Of a DNA stretch of 64,000 bases, positions 36,464-45,105 are shown piece after piece (position 1 is the first letter of the stretch; every line of letters begins with the position of its first letter). Both the position numbers and the translations under genes were made by a program. Origin of the DNA: Nostoc sp. KVJ3. Its GTDB lineage: Bacteria; Cyanobacteriota; Cyanobacteriia; Cyanobacteriales; Nostocaceae. The notes under the pieces are model-generated. The model was not told the origin of the DNA. It worked only from the letters and a program-made list of their open reading frames with translations, and made no database searches. The DNA lies in assembly GCF_026127265.1 (NCBI RefSeq), contig NZ_WWFG01000013.1:1-64000 (forward strand), given 5' to 3'.

Positions 36464-37342
36464 CTACTGAGGGTTTTCGACTTCACCATTATAGAAATTA
36501 GATGCCTGTGGATTATTTAAAGGCACAAGCTCAGAGTCATTTTGTTTAAGAGAAAGAGGAGGGAGAAACAGGTATTTATTTAAACGCTCCGTAATAAAAC
36601 GTTTAACACGGCGATAGATGAGATCATCAGATGAATTGGGGCGACAGATAGAAAGATGGTCGCAGTCTACTGGAATAGGAATAACATTTTTAATACCAGG
36701 ATCTGCACTAGTTTCATTAACAACCATAATCCCACTGGTTTTTAATTTTTCACAGTAAACTTCTATACTAATTTGACTAAGAATATCATGATTACGATAA
36801 ACATTATTGAGTTCACGTAAGCGTGCATGGTGAGCCTCTAACTCCTCAACACTGATGGAAGGAAGAAGAAAACCGCCGATATATTTGACCCAATTAGCGA
36901 GGTCAGAACCAGAATGGGGAGTGGATAAAAAGACAATACCTTTAGTTTGTTCTACAATCTTTTTCCATTTAGGATCGCCAAAATCGAGAGCATGGCGAAG
37001 CATTTGTTTAACCAAGAGACCACCCATACTATGAGTGATAAACAGCAGGGGGCGTGAGCCAATGTCATAGCTATCAAGAATAGCTAACGAATTGGTGGCA
37101 CGATCTACAAGGGGCATAGTAGAACCTTTCCACTTAAAAGGTTCTACGTCATAGCCCAACGACCAAATACCTAAATCTGGGAAATCAGATCCCAGCCAGG
37201 AAGGCCAAAAATTGTCATCGTTGCCTTTGCCTTGAGGATGCCAAGTACCGCGAGGGTTGCCACCTAACCCATGAACAAAAATTACATCGCCAATACGGGA
37301 TAAATTATCACAACCAGAGATTTTCAATAAATCGTTTGGCAT
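36464..37342 (-). CDS. Alpha/beta hydrolase (lipase/PGAP1-like)
   Basis: This is a 292-aa serine hydrolase. It has the oxyanion motif VIFVHGLGGNPRGTW at the start, the nucleophile elbow THSMGG in the first half, FLSTPHSGSDLA after it and a catalytic histidine in VDCDHLSICRP near residue 235; the aspartate is probably in VNETSADPG. This form (DUF676/PGAP1-like) is frequent as N-terminal effector in cyanobacterial NLR-like proteins, where it is thought to act on lipids or proteins. Here it is unfused. The start is ATG 37342; an in-frame TTG lies two codons upstream. It is first in the minus-strand run leading to EAD-1. Confidence 0.8.
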   Translation of the reverse strand: MPNDLLKISGCDNLSRIGDVIFVHGLGGNPRGTWHPQGKGNDDNFWPSWLGSDFPDLGIWSLGYDVEPFKWKGSTMPLVDRATNSLAILDSYDIGSRPLLFITHSMGGLLVKQMLRHALDFGDPKWKKIVEQTKGIVFLSTPHSGSDLANWVKYIGGFLLPSISVEELEAHHARLRELNNVYRNHDILSQISIEVYCEKLKTSGIMVVNETSADPGIKNVIPIPVDCDHLSICRPNSSDDLIYRRVKRFITERLNKYLFLPPLSLKQNDSELVPLNNPQASNFYNGEVENPQ

Positions 37343-37348
37343 AACCAA

Positions 37349-37854
37349 GGCTAGAAATAAGAACTGAAAAGCTGAAATATAGGATTAATCTACAAAATTC
37401 CTCATTTTTAGGGATTTGTTGAGAACCTACTGCTGATGTTATCAAAATAACACCAATTATGAAATGAGAGAACTGGATTTTTCTCTACGCCCTAAATCCT
37501 GCCCTAAACCTTAAGCCTCCCCCTCGGTGTATCGATATTGTTCACCTTTTAATTGTAAATTTTGAATCCTCAGCCTTTCAAGCGCAAGTTTGTTTAGCTG
37601 TAAATATTGATCTAATAATCAAGCCCTCGGTGAATCACCTGGGGCATTCTGTCTGCTGAAGTGTGTCTGTCTGGAAATATGTCACCTCTGTCCATTGCTG
37701 TGTAAGGATTTTGTCTAGTCCTATTCGTTCTGCCCTTCTGTTTGATTAGAGATAATTTCGATTGATTGCAGCAGTGATGAATCCTGAAGCTTTGATAATC
37801 CTTTGGATTTTCCCAAAATCTCCATTGTGTGAAGTGAGCAGCAAAAGCATAAAT
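37349..37854. other. Intergenic region, no gene seen
   Basis: This stretch of about 500 bases separates the hydrolase cluster from the end of the membrane-module operon (both minus strand). It must hold the promoter of the hydrolase gene and the end of the membrane operon. A short palindrome GGTGAATCACC lies around 37631. I saw no convincing terminator, ORF or RNA gene. Confidence 0.4.
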
Positions 37855-39315
37855 TTACGCATCAAAATAAATCGGCTTACCGTTGAAATGGTTGTAAATG
37901 GACTCTGGGTTAAACCAGCTTGGTAGTGTGCGTTCTGTATCCTTTAATTCCTCGCCATTGTCATCAAGCAAGCCACGAACAATCTTGACTCTAGACAGTG
38001 GGGTTTTACCGTTAGCTGAGAATTTTTGAATGAGGATTGTACCTGCCTCCCTCATGGCTTGCGTACCTTCGGGATAGCTTGAATTCGTGTCATTATGGGT
38101 AATACCAGTAACATAAACTTTTGCCTTCCTGGTGTCTGTCAGATGCAGTTTGTAAAACTTTTCTGCGGGTTCACCAATCAATGATTTCAGGTTGGTGTAC
38201 TCATCAATAAGCACTTGTTCTGGCGTGATAGTCGCGGGTTGCTCTAGGTCATTTTTACCCTTAATTCTTAATAGCCAATGCTCACACAGAGCATCAAGCG
38301 CAGTGCCTATCTCTGTCTCTGACTCTGCAATGAATGAAGTATCAAGATATCGCCATGCTTTGGAGTTGTCCCCAGTTGCATGGCGGTCAATTAAGTAGTA
38401 GATGGGAATCCCTAAGCAATGCTTTCTAACAAGGGCTATAGCCGCGCTCGTGTAAGTTTTACCTGACCCCTGACGACCGATTAACCACAGGGGGGTTAGG
38501 TTGTCGATAATCTTCCACAACCATCCATCCTCATGGCCTTTGAGCGCTTCTTGGAGTTCGTTTGCCCGTTGCTGATCAACAGATTGCTGATTGTCACTGT
38601 CTGCGATCGCGCTCTTGGTTTTGCCCTCAATCTTGCCGCGTTCTTGTTCAGCCTTGGCTTTATCCCGCAGATTCTCAGCAATGGTTTTATCCATCACAGA
38701 ATGATTAACAGCACGGGCTTTCATGAAATCCTCTAGCTGAATTCGAGCCTTAGCGCGTTCGTTTTCCTCATCGGTTAGCCCCAATTCTTTACGAGAATGA
38801 ACGTCTAGGTCAGTTAATCCATCTTTTAAGCGTTCAGTGTAAAGCTGGGTTGAATGCTGCTTAATTTCACGTCTGTATCTGTTTTGCTGCCAAGTTGCAT
38901 AGTCGCCAGTCTTTTCGAGTTCGCCCAATTCATAATCCGTGCGCTTGAGGCGTTGCGAACGCACGAGCAAGCAACCCACGACACCCCATAGCCCAATAAC
39001 TGCAATCCCATATCCTAACAACTGATTAGGGTTATCTGTGGGCAAATCACGCACCCATTGAATAGCATCGCCCTTGTAGGGAATGATGCTGCCATACAAT
39101 CCGTAGCGCTGCCATTCTTCAGTAAGGACAAAACGCGGCTGGTTGCAAAAACGCTTGTCCAAAGCTATTTGACTGTGTACACCGTTTGCTGACCTTGGGC
39201 AAAATTGAATTTGTGTCAGGTCGTAGGGCTGACGTGTTTGCGATGTTGCTAGCCCGATGACTGCGGCTACACCACACACACCAGCCAGCGCTAACTCGAA
39301 AACACCCTGTTTCAT
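37855..39315 (-). CDS. Membrane-anchored P-loop ATPase (coupling-protein-like)
   Basis: This is a 486-aa protein. Two N-terminal transmembrane helices (about 7-25 and 98-117) flank a roughly 70-residue loop predicted to be outside the cytoplasm. A charged helical stalk (125-260) leads to a C-terminal ATPase: Walker A LIGRQGSGKTYTSA (279-292) and Walker B EQVLIDEYTNL (366-376). Two TM helices followed by a cytosolic RecA-like ATPase is the layout of VirD4/TraG coupling proteins, but the protein is short and lacks other T4CP motifs that I can recognise. It is the last gene of an eight-gene minus-strand operon and overlaps its upstream neighbour by 4 bases. A role in DNA transfer of this MobV plasmid, or in virion/pilus-like export, is speculative. 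Confidence 0.65.
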   Translation of the reverse strand: MKQGVFELALAGVCGVAAVIGLATSQTRQPYDLTQIQFCPRSANGVHSQIALDKRFCNQPRFVLTEEWQRYGLYGSIIPYKGDAIQWVRDLPTDNPNQLLGYGIAVIGLWGVVGCLLVRSQRLKRTDYELGELEKTGDYATWQQNRYRREIKQHSTQLYTERLKDGLTDLDVHSRKELGLTDEENERAKARIQLEDFMKARAVNHSVMDKTIAENLRDKAKAEQERGKIEGKTKSAIADSDNQQSVDQQRANELQEALKGHEDGWLWKIIDNLTPLWLIGRQGSGKTYTSAAIALVRKHCLGIPIYYLIDRHATGDNSKAWRYLDTSFIAESETEIGTALDALCEHWLLRIKGKNDLEQPATITPEQVLIDEYTNLKSLIGEPAEKFYKLHLTDTRKAKVYVTGITHNDTNSSYPEGTQAMREAGTILIQKFSANGKTPLSRVKIVRGLLDDNGEELKDTERTLPSWFNPESIYNHFNGKPIYFDA

Positions 39316-39881
39316 TCCCGCCCCTTAAAAATAATTGCAATAGAGCCAATGAATAAAGCCAACGCGACTGCAATACTTAACCAAGGGTCTGATTGTGGAT
39401 TCTGTTTTTCAATGGTTTGGATGTCTTGGCTAATCTGGGACACTGTTTCTTTAGTCAGATTCTCAAAATATTGATAGTCTTTGACTGCTAACCAAGTTGT
39501 GACACCTGCAAACACCAACCCCCCAGCAGTTTTGAAAACGTTTTGCATATTATCTACCTCTAATCCGTCAGTGTTGTAATTAACTCTCAAGCCCGTTAGC
39601 CCAGCGAGAGAGCCAACGCTGCATATAGAAAACGAGAGCGAAATTGCCAGCCAGAGATTAACACCACCGCCAGTTATTAAGAGATATTTAGCTATAAAGA
39701 ATCCCGTAGAATTTAGCGACCAACCGACAAAGAATCTCGTCAATTTTTCAGTTGTATTGATAACGTCTTTGCGGTGCTGCTTACGCGACTCTAAATGTGA
39801 TATCAAGTCTTTTGGTAACGGCGTATCTGGGGCAATTTCGCTTACTACTTCGTCTTGTGACTCTTCAATCTCGTATGTCAT
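39312..39881 (-). CDS. Polytopic membrane protein of the ATPase module
   Basis: This is a 189-aa protein with a charged N-terminus (about 50 residues) and roughly four hydrophobic segments (near 60-75, 79-99, 115-132 and 166-183). It overlaps the start of the membrane ATPase gene by ATGA, so the two are translationally coupled and probably form one complex. No family is recognised. Confidence 0.6.
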   Translation of the reverse strand: MTYEIEESQDEVVSEIAPDTPLPKDLISHLESRKQHRKDVINTTEKLTRFFVGWSLNSTGFFIAKYLLITGGGVNLWLAISLSFSICSVGSLAGLTGLRVNYNTDGLEVDNMQNVFKTAGGLVFAGVTTWLAVKDYQYFENLTKETVSQISQDIQTIEKQNPQSDPWLSIAVALALFIGSIAIIFKGRE

Positions 39882-40021
39882 ATCAACTAAGAAGGGTGTG
39901 GGGTTGCAGGTTTAGGGTGTAGGGAAAAGAGCGTGTTTACTCTGTACCCTTATGGGTTCCAGGAAGGGTGTACAAAAAGCCAGTTCTCTCTTGAATCCCG
40001 ACACCCTACCCCTAGTTTTGG

Positions 40022-40675
40022 TTAGAAACCTAGTAGGGCATCCTTAATTTTTTGTACAATTGAGCGCCCTGCATATTGTTTTTTAGGCTTGAAATCATCA
40101 CGAGCGTTATCACCCATTTCTAAGTAATACTTGCCCAGTTCTCTATCGTGTTGCAGGTCAATTGTTTGTTGTCTAATGTCTGTCTGCAATTCTGCCTGCA
40201 ACATCTTATATTCGCCATCAACTTGCATCATGTGTTTGTCCACCCATGACTTGAGCAATAGATGGTCTATTGCTTGTTGATGGCGCAACGCTTCTTTCTC
40301 CTTGGATGAAGCAAAATCAAGCTTCATTTCTTCTAGGATGTTAGCTAAATGAGTATCAGCTAAAATCGCTGATTGCACTGCTCTTTCAATCTTCTCGCCG
40401 CTTACACCAGCTTGTTTGTAGATGTCACTTAGGACTACGTTTAAGTCTTCAGTCCCCTTAATAGCAGCTAGCATCTGCTCTCTCACCTGTGGGGCAAATT
40501 CACTAATCTTCGCCCCGTCATTACCCATTTGCCCTATCAGCTTCAGGGCTGATTTATCACCTGTTAGCGCTCTAACTACTAAGTTAGTAGAGGCATTGAA
40601 TTTAGTTTTTAATTGGCGTTCTAGGTGGCGTGATTTGGAAGTTACCAGATTCTTTAGCTTCATTGAACTTTTCAC
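40022..40675 (-). CDS. Soluble helical protein of the membrane module
   Basis: This 217-aa protein is predicted almost wholly helical, with charged stretches (LEEMKLDFASSKEKEALRHQ, MLQAELQTDIRQQTIDLQHD) consistent with coiled coil. It has no membrane segment. The frame starts at GTG 40675 and overlaps the upstream small membrane gene by 74 bases; the internal ATG at 40663 is an alternative start. No family is recognised. Confidence 0.55.
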   Translation of the reverse strand: MKSSMKLKNLVTSKSRHLERQLKTKFNASTNLVVRALTGDKSALKLIGQMGNDGAKISEFAPQVREQMLAAIKGTEDLNVVLSDIYKQAGVSGEKIERAVQSAILADTHLANILEEMKLDFASSKEKEALRHQQAIDHLLLKSWVDKHMMQVDGEYKMLQAELQTDIRQQTIDLQHDRELGKYYLEMGDNARDDFKPKKQYAGRSIVQKIKDALLGF

Positions 40676-40916
40676 AGCGATATTCCTTTGATGGGGTAAA
40701 TATTTGGTTGCAGTGATACTCCATTCGCCTTACATATTGCTCAATAGTTGATTTTCGTTTGAGATATTGCTGATAGCTTGATTGCTCTAGCATTGGCAGA
40801 TATACCCAGCTATACAAGGGTAAAATCACAGCAGCGAGTGCAGTTAAACTAACAGCAATTCTTGAGAAGTAGCTCATTCTCATCCACCGAATACCCAAGC
40901 ACTCAAGCAGCGTCAA
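40602..40916 (-). CDS. Single-TM small protein of the membrane module
   Basis: The frame opens at a TTG (104 aa), but the better start is ATG 40877 (91 aa, MSYFSR...) with GGTGG six bases upstream. One transmembrane helix follows immediately (IAVSLTALAAVILPLYSWVY), then about 60 soluble residues with two cysteines (YHCNQIF, YRCEKF), so probably an N-in/C-out protein with a disulfide. No family is recognised. Confidence 0.5.
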   Translation of the reverse strand: MTLLECLGIRWMRMSYFSRIAVSLTALAAVILPLYSWVYLPMLEQSSYQQYLKRKSTIEQYVRRMEYHCNQIFTPSKEYRCEKFNEAKESGNFQITPPRTPIKN

Positions 40917-40923
40917 GTTATCG

Positions 40924-41592
40924 CTATTGAGCCGCCTTGAGCCTTGCGAGAATTGAGAATTGGGTGCTTTTAATGTTTTGGCGGATGACTCCCATATCCG
41001 CTTTCATGTCTCCTGAGAAGTTATTAACCTTTTGGTTTAATCTAGAAGCCCTGTTGCTAACGTGTTCTCGCAAGTCTTGGGCGTTAGTCTCAAATGATTG
41101 CTCAATGACATCAAATTTCTGATCAACGTAGCTCTTGATTGCAGCCGTTACAGTACTGATGAATTGGCTGTAGTCGGTAAAGGTGTCGTCAACATTTTCA
41201 GCGATACTTAATGTTTCTTGTTCGGTTAATTCAAACCCCAGCGCCGATGATTGGGCTGTTACAATTTGACGCTTATCCTCACTAGTTACAGTGATGCTAT
41301 TAATCTCTGGTTCGGCAATTGTAAGCTGACTGTTATCAGTCTCAGGGTCAGGCTGTGCATCTTCTGACCCTACTAGAAACGTTTCTTCAACGGGTTCATC
41401 AACTACAGATAATTGGCTTGTTGATTTGACTTTGAGATAGTCAACGGCTTGGCTCAATTGCTCTTTGGTGGGATTATCAAGGTCATCGCACTCGACAGCG
41501 ATCGCTGCTGTTGTGTAATCGTCCTTGGTAAATCCTTGATAACCCTGTTTGTACAAACGAGCGCGGACATTGTTAGTAAATTTGTCAGACAT
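40924..41592 (-). CDS. Coiled-coil protein of the membrane module
   Basis: This 222-aa soluble protein has an N-terminal 50-residue helical unit (VRARLYKQGYQGFTKDDY), an acidic, low-complexity middle (VDEPVEETF, EDAQPDPETDN) and a C-terminal coiled coil (YVDQKFDVIEQSFETNAQ, RASRLNQKVNNFSGDM). It may be a scaffold. It is separated by only 12 bases from the gene upstream and 7 from the one downstream, so it is clearly in the operon. No family is recognised. Confidence 0.6.
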   Translation of the reverse strand: MSDKFTNNVRARLYKQGYQGFTKDDYTTAAIAVECDDLDNPTKEQLSQAVDYLKVKSTSQLSVVDEPVEETFLVGSEDAQPDPETDNSQLTIAEPEINSITVTSEDKRQIVTAQSSALGFELTEQETLSIAENVDDTFTDYSQFISTVTAAIKSYVDQKFDVIEQSFETNAQDLREHVSNRASRLNQKVNNFSGDMKADMGVIRQNIKSTQFSILARLKAAQ

Positions 41593-41604
41593 GATGATTG
41601 CTCC

Positions 41605-42114
41605 TTATTTGACTAGTGCTAAAACTTCGATGGTTGCGGATTTCATCGGTTGCGTTCGTCTGTTGATTGCCCATTTAGCAGCAATAAACGCGACAAGGGC
41701 TAAATCTTTGCAGTGGTAAATATTTTCAGCGCTGAAAGATAGTCCGGCTTTCTCAAACCAGTAGTAACGAGTGCTGCGTGGTACATCGTCAAGATTGATT
41801 TTTAAATAGTCTGCCAGCGCAACTAAAAAACTCTTGCCGTTGTAGCTAGCGTCTAACTCATAGAAGTGCTTGAAAACTTGCCAGCGCTCATTAAATCCTT
41901 TGCTAGCAGGAGTTAGCGCACCGTAACGCCGCCGAATTCCTGCAAATGTCTCAACTATTTTTTGGGCGTTCGCTGATTCCACATCTAAGCTAAAACGCTG
42001 TTTGAGAAAAGCTACTACTCGATACCAAGTAATATCTGAAATTTCTTTACCCATCTCGTGCTGATAAATCTGTTTCAGGTGGCGATACTTAGCTGAATAC
42101 ACTTTTGTTGTCAC
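41605..42114 (-). CDS. Soluble helical protein of the membrane module
   Basis: This is a 169-aa basic protein, predicted mostly helical (YRHLKQIYQHEMGKEISDITWYRVV, WAINRRTQPMKSATIEVLALV). The middle (FLVALADYLKINLDDVPRSTRYYWFEKAG) could be DNA-binding, but no clear HTH is visible. It is 12 bases upstream of the coiled-coil gene. No family is recognised. Confidence 0.55.
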   Translation of the reverse strand: MTTKVYSAKYRHLKQIYQHEMGKEISDITWYRVVAFLKQRFSLDVESANAQKIVETFAGIRRRYGALTPASKGFNERWQVFKHFYELDASYNGKSFLVALADYLKINLDDVPRSTRYYWFEKAGLSFSAENIYHCKDLALVAFIAAKWAINRRTQPMKSATIEVLALVK

Positions 42115-42176
42115 ATTACCTCCGTATTATTATTTAAGTTGGTCAAAAATTAACTAGACATCCGGTTATGCCAAGG

Positions 42177-42231
42177 TATTTGATATAGCCCTGAGTCTGA
42201 TTCGAGTTATTTGATATAGTCCTGAGTCTGA
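42177..42231. repeat. Direct repeat pair, 24 bases at 31-base spacing
   Basis: TATTTGATATAG, one variable base, then CCTGAGTCTGA occurs at 42177-42200 and again at 42208-42231 with 23 of 24 bases alike. It lies in the 307-base gap (42115-42421) within the membrane-module operon. The gap may carry an internal promoter or processing site; nothing else is seen in it. Confidence 0.5.
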
Positions 42232-42421
42232 CGACTATCAATAACCTTGGATTTAGGACTTTAGACAAATGTGAGAGTCTTGTTTTCATCGCCTATAACC
42301 ACGTAATAACAAGGTTTGTCAGCTTTCAAGACATACTGACACTTTCTCGTTTACCCCCACGAATACGCCCCAGTCAGCCTAGTTAGAGCAGTCATGTATG
42401 GGAAAAATTTCTCGCTCCGAT

Positions 42422-42694
42422 TTAGAACAAACTCAGCTGTATTGAGTTCCTAGTTATCTCTGCTGTGTGCTGTTTATATAAGCTCGGCACTTCGTAGCAA
42501 CGCCTTAGCACCTTGTCACGATTGAGCTTTAAGTCAGCACTTTTAGACTGACGCGGTAAAGGACGGAAATAATACTGTGTGTGTTTGATACTGTCACTAC
42601 TGGTTAAATATCTGTACAGCGTTCCATTAATCCAGTAAGTTTTGCTCTGGCTCAATAGCGTAACGCATCCTACAAGCTGTTTATCAGTCATCAT
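42422..42694 (-). CDS. Small basic hypothetical protein
   Basis: I start this at ATG 42694 (90 aa, MMTDKQ...), which overlaps the preceding gene's stop as ATGATGACTGA; the frame is open to 42712. The protein is basic and soluble (RYLTSSDSIKHTQYYFRPLPRQ), with no recognised family. Translational overlap with the upstream membrane gene supports a real gene. Confidence 0.45.
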   Translation of the reverse strand: MMTDKQLVGCVTLLSQSKTYWINGTLYRYLTSSDSIKHTQYYFRPLPRQSKSADLKLNRDKVLRRCYEVPSLYKQHTAEITRNSIQLSLF

Positions 42695-43253
42695 TTTTAT
42701 CTGCGGCTGCACACGCGCCGGTCAAGCTTGCACCCAGGAAGACGGCGATAGATGCGATCGCGCTTCCTTCAAAAATCTTGGCGTTGTAAATCCATGTGGG
42801 TTGATATTCCTCGCCTCTACTTTCTTCAATGCGGTCAACGCCGTGACAAAAGATAGTACCAACTGCCATAAAACCTGTTGTTAGTAAGCTCAGAATTGCT
42901 ATTTCTGACGCTGCACCTTGAATGAATGAGTTAATCTTTTTACGCCAAGGAATGATGCGGCGAATGTGCATTACTGGCTTTTGTTCTAGATATGAATGCC
43001 ACTCTTCATCAGTAAAATTCAAGGGCTTGGAATCATAAGGAACGTGAAAATCAATTAGTTCGCCTACTGCTTGGATTGCATCGCCTAACATCACATCTGG
43101 GGAGTATTCCAGTTGTCTGAATTCCTCTGAATCTCGGATTTCTCTGAGCCAGCGATCTATTGCTTCTAACCGTCGTAATTGATTTTGATTAAGCATTACT
43201 TTCTCAAGAGGTAGTTCGTTGATTGCTTCTAAATTGCGTAAATTGATATGCAT
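42684..43253 (-). CDS. Membrane protein, first gene of the membrane module
   Basis: This is a 189-aa protein. The first 110 residues are soluble and helical (NQNQLRRLEAIDRWLREIRD), followed by two hydrophobic segments (near 113-133 and 162-183). It is the promoter-proximal gene of the eight-gene operon, transcribed away from the HTH gene at 43583. No family is recognised. Confidence 0.55.
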   Translation of the reverse strand: MHINLRNLEAINELPLEKVMLNQNQLRRLEAIDRWLREIRDSEEFRQLEYSPDVMLGDAIQAVGELIDFHVPYDSKPLNFTDEEWHSYLEQKPVMHIRRIIPWRKKINSFIQGAASEIAILSLLTTGFMAVGTIFCHGVDRIEESRGEEYQPTWIYNAKIFEGSAIASIAVFLGASLTGACAAADKNDD

Positions 43254-43453
43254 AAATCCTCTGTCCTAATGCAGACACGCACAATTACCGCGACCGCAGA
43301 TATAGAGCGGACGCAATGCAGATATTGCTGTGAATAGTTGAATACTCTCAAAACAGCGCTTGCAAGCCTTACAACCCTCGAAAGGAACTCGCCAAGTGCG
43401 TTTTGCGCTTGGTCTTACTTGCGTCTGCCTTAAGTTATTGACGTATCGATAAC

Positions 43454-43496
43454 CTTGACACTAATATAATAATATCAATCAAATGATAATGTCAAG
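43454..43496. promoter_or_regulatory. Divergent promoter with inverted TTGACA boxes
   Basis: CTTGACA (43454-43460) and TGTCAAG (43490-43496) form a perfect inverted repeat in which each arm contains a consensus -35 box. Reading the minus strand, TTGACA at 43495-43490 is followed after 18 bases by TATTAT, a good promoter for the membrane-module operon. The plus-strand box has no well-spaced -10 that I could see. The symmetry suggests an operator for the HTH protein encoded at 43583. Confidence 0.5.
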
Positions 43497-43582
43497 TAAA
43501 GCTAGCTATCAACCGAATGGTATCTTTCAAATGCTGATAAACTGCAACAAAATTAGCTGTTAATATCAGTTACTTGTTATTG

Positions 43583-43822
43583 ATGCCAGTTAAGAATAAA
43601 ATCAAGCAGTTTGTTGATGATAGGGGCATTACCCGTTATCAGTTCAGAAAAGATACAGGGCTATCTGCAACCACAGTTTACGCTTTGTATGACAATCCCT
43701 GGCAAGTACCACACGTAACCGCGATGAACAAAATTTGTGACACTTATCGCGTTCAGCCTAGTGAGTTAATCGAGTGGATTCCACCAGAAGAAGTCAGCGA
43801 TCGCGTACAAAAAACAAAATAA
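43583..43822 (+). CDS. XRE/Cro-type HTH regulator
   Basis: This is a 79-aa Cro/C1-type helix-turn-helix protein: MPVKNKIKQFVDDRGITRYQFRKDTGLSATTVYALYD with the helix pair at about residues 18-38. I chose ATG 43583 over the upstream TTG codons (43574). It is first of the plus-strand operon that leads to the replication gene and faces the divergent promoter, so it probably sets the balance between replication and membrane-module expression. Confidence 0.8.
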   Translation: MPVKNKIKQFVDDRGITRYQFRKDTGLSATTVYALYDNPWQVPHVTAMNKICDTYRVQPSELIEWIPPEEVSDRVQKTK

Positions 43823-43831
43823 GGAGGTAAT

Positions 43832-44044
43832 TTGACCGAAGGAAATCAGCCAAACGACGGTATAGAGCGTGTTGAGGGGAGATTTGACCCACTAGCTGAG
43901 ACTAGATATTGGCTGCCTGCCGCTTCAGAGCAAAACTGCAAAAGGATAGGCAGAAAAAGAGGGATACGATTAGTTAAAGTTGTTGATACCAAGATAGAAC
44001 CTTTACCAATAATTTGTATTTTTGAGGAACACCCAGATGAGTGA
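43832..44044 (+). CDS. Small hypothetical protein
   Basis: This is a 70-aa protein starting at TTG, chosen because AAGGAGG lies 6 bases upstream, overlapping the end of the HTH gene region. It has a compact basic segment (CKRIGRKRGIRLVKVVDTKI). No family is recognised. Its stop overlaps the next gene's start. Confidence 0.5.
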   Translation: MTEGNQPNDGIERVEGRFDPLAETRYWLPAASEQNCKRIGRKRGIRLVKVVDTKIEPLPIICIFEEHPDE

Positions 44045-44276
44045 AACAACTACTCAGATACCAGTAAGCGAATTAATCCCAATGCTGACCGCGATCGCGG
44101 ATCGTAACTGGGAACGTTTTAAAGAAGTTGAAAAACAATTCGTTACAAAACACGGTATAGAGGCTTGGTCAGATTTTTTTGCTTTTCGACTAAAGCCAGC
44201 TTTAGATAAAGAATCTGATAGATGGCTGCTAGTTCAGTGGTGTAGCAAAGGTTTTACAGTGAAAGATGTAGCGTGA
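44037..44276 (+). CDS. Small hypothetical protein
   Basis: This is a 79-aa helical protein (MSETTTQIPVSELIPMLTA...). The ATG at 44037 overlaps the preceding stop (GATGAGTGA), so it is co-translated. It is acidic, and tryptophans are spread over it (DRNWERF, EAWSDFFAF, RWLLVQW). No family is recognised. Confidence 0.5.
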   Translation: MSETTTQIPVSELIPMLTAIADRNWERFKEVEKQFVTKHGIEAWSDFFAFRLKPALDKESDRWLLVQWCSKGFTVKDVA

Positions 44277-44359
44277 ACTACGAGGCGTAAACTCATAGGC
44301 ACGTTAGCCCCGTAAGGCAAAATCGAGCAGCTAGTACTATTTCACATCATTATTTTTTG

Positions 44360-45094
44360 ATGTCGCAAATGTTAACAGTGAAAGACCTACCAAGCGATTT
44401 TCAACTCCCACTGCACAACGAAGCGGCGTTTGAAAAAATTAGGGAGGCGAAAGATTATGCGTCCACTCTTGCTCTAGCGGCTGGTGGTGCTGCGCTGGCT
44501 ACAGGTGGTGGGATACATCCGTTGGGTTGGCTACTTTTTGGATTGGCTTACAAGCCGTTGGTAGTAACTCAAAAACTTGCGCGGTTGGAAAAATTAGGAA
44601 CCTTACTTTTTGATGAGTTTAAAAGCCTAGATGTACAAGTCTTCCCGGTACTTCCGGTAGAAGACAACAACCCTATCGACTTGTTTATTAGATTTCCACG
44701 AACAACTCACCTGTTTATCTCCATTCGGTCAAAAGGAGATAGAGAAATTGTCTACAACGAAGCTAGAGAGGTTTTACAAGTCAAGCGCAAAGACAAAAAT
44801 GGACTAAAACTGTGGCAACCCTGCCCACTTGTGGAGTTGGCAGATTACGAGAAGTGGCTCAACAAGAACAGAGATAAGTTTTTGATGTCTTCCCGTGAAG
44901 CTCAAAAGACTCCCACAGCAAAAGTTTTGGTCTTATGGCCTCCTACCAAGGCGGCTCATAATCACAATGAACATCTTTATTCGGAGGTGGGAAGTATGAA
45001 AATTCTGGCTCTCAGGAGAAAAGGTACTGCCTTTGTTATTCAAGAGGAGGAAGTAACCGAGTTTGTCAGGGCTTGGTTAGCCAAGTACAAATAG
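44360..45094 (+). CDS. Hypothetical protein upstream of rep
   Basis: This is a 244-aa protein. An amphipathic/hydrophobic stretch near residues 35-70 (LALAAGGAALATGGGIHPLG) may contact the membrane. The middle has alternating strands with charged ends (NPIDLFIRFPRTTHLFISIRSKG) that resemble the core of restriction-like nucleases, but the catalytic pattern is incomplete. It ends just before a terminator that separates it from the replication gene. I start at ATG 44360; a TTG three bases earlier is possible. Confidence 0.5.
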   Translation: MSQMLTVKDLPSDFQLPLHNEAAFEKIREAKDYASTLALAAGGAALATGGGIHPLGWLLFGLAYKPLVVTQKLARLEKLGTLLFDEFKSLDVQVFPVLPVEDNNPIDLFIRFPRTTHLFISIRSKGDREIVYNEAREVLQVKRKDKNGLKLWQPCPLVELADYEKWLNKNRDKFLMSSREAQKTPTAKVLVLWPPTKAAHNHNEHLYSEVGSMKILALRRKGTAFVIQEEEVTEFVRAWLAKYK

Positions 45095-45105
45095 GCTAAA
45101 AGGTG

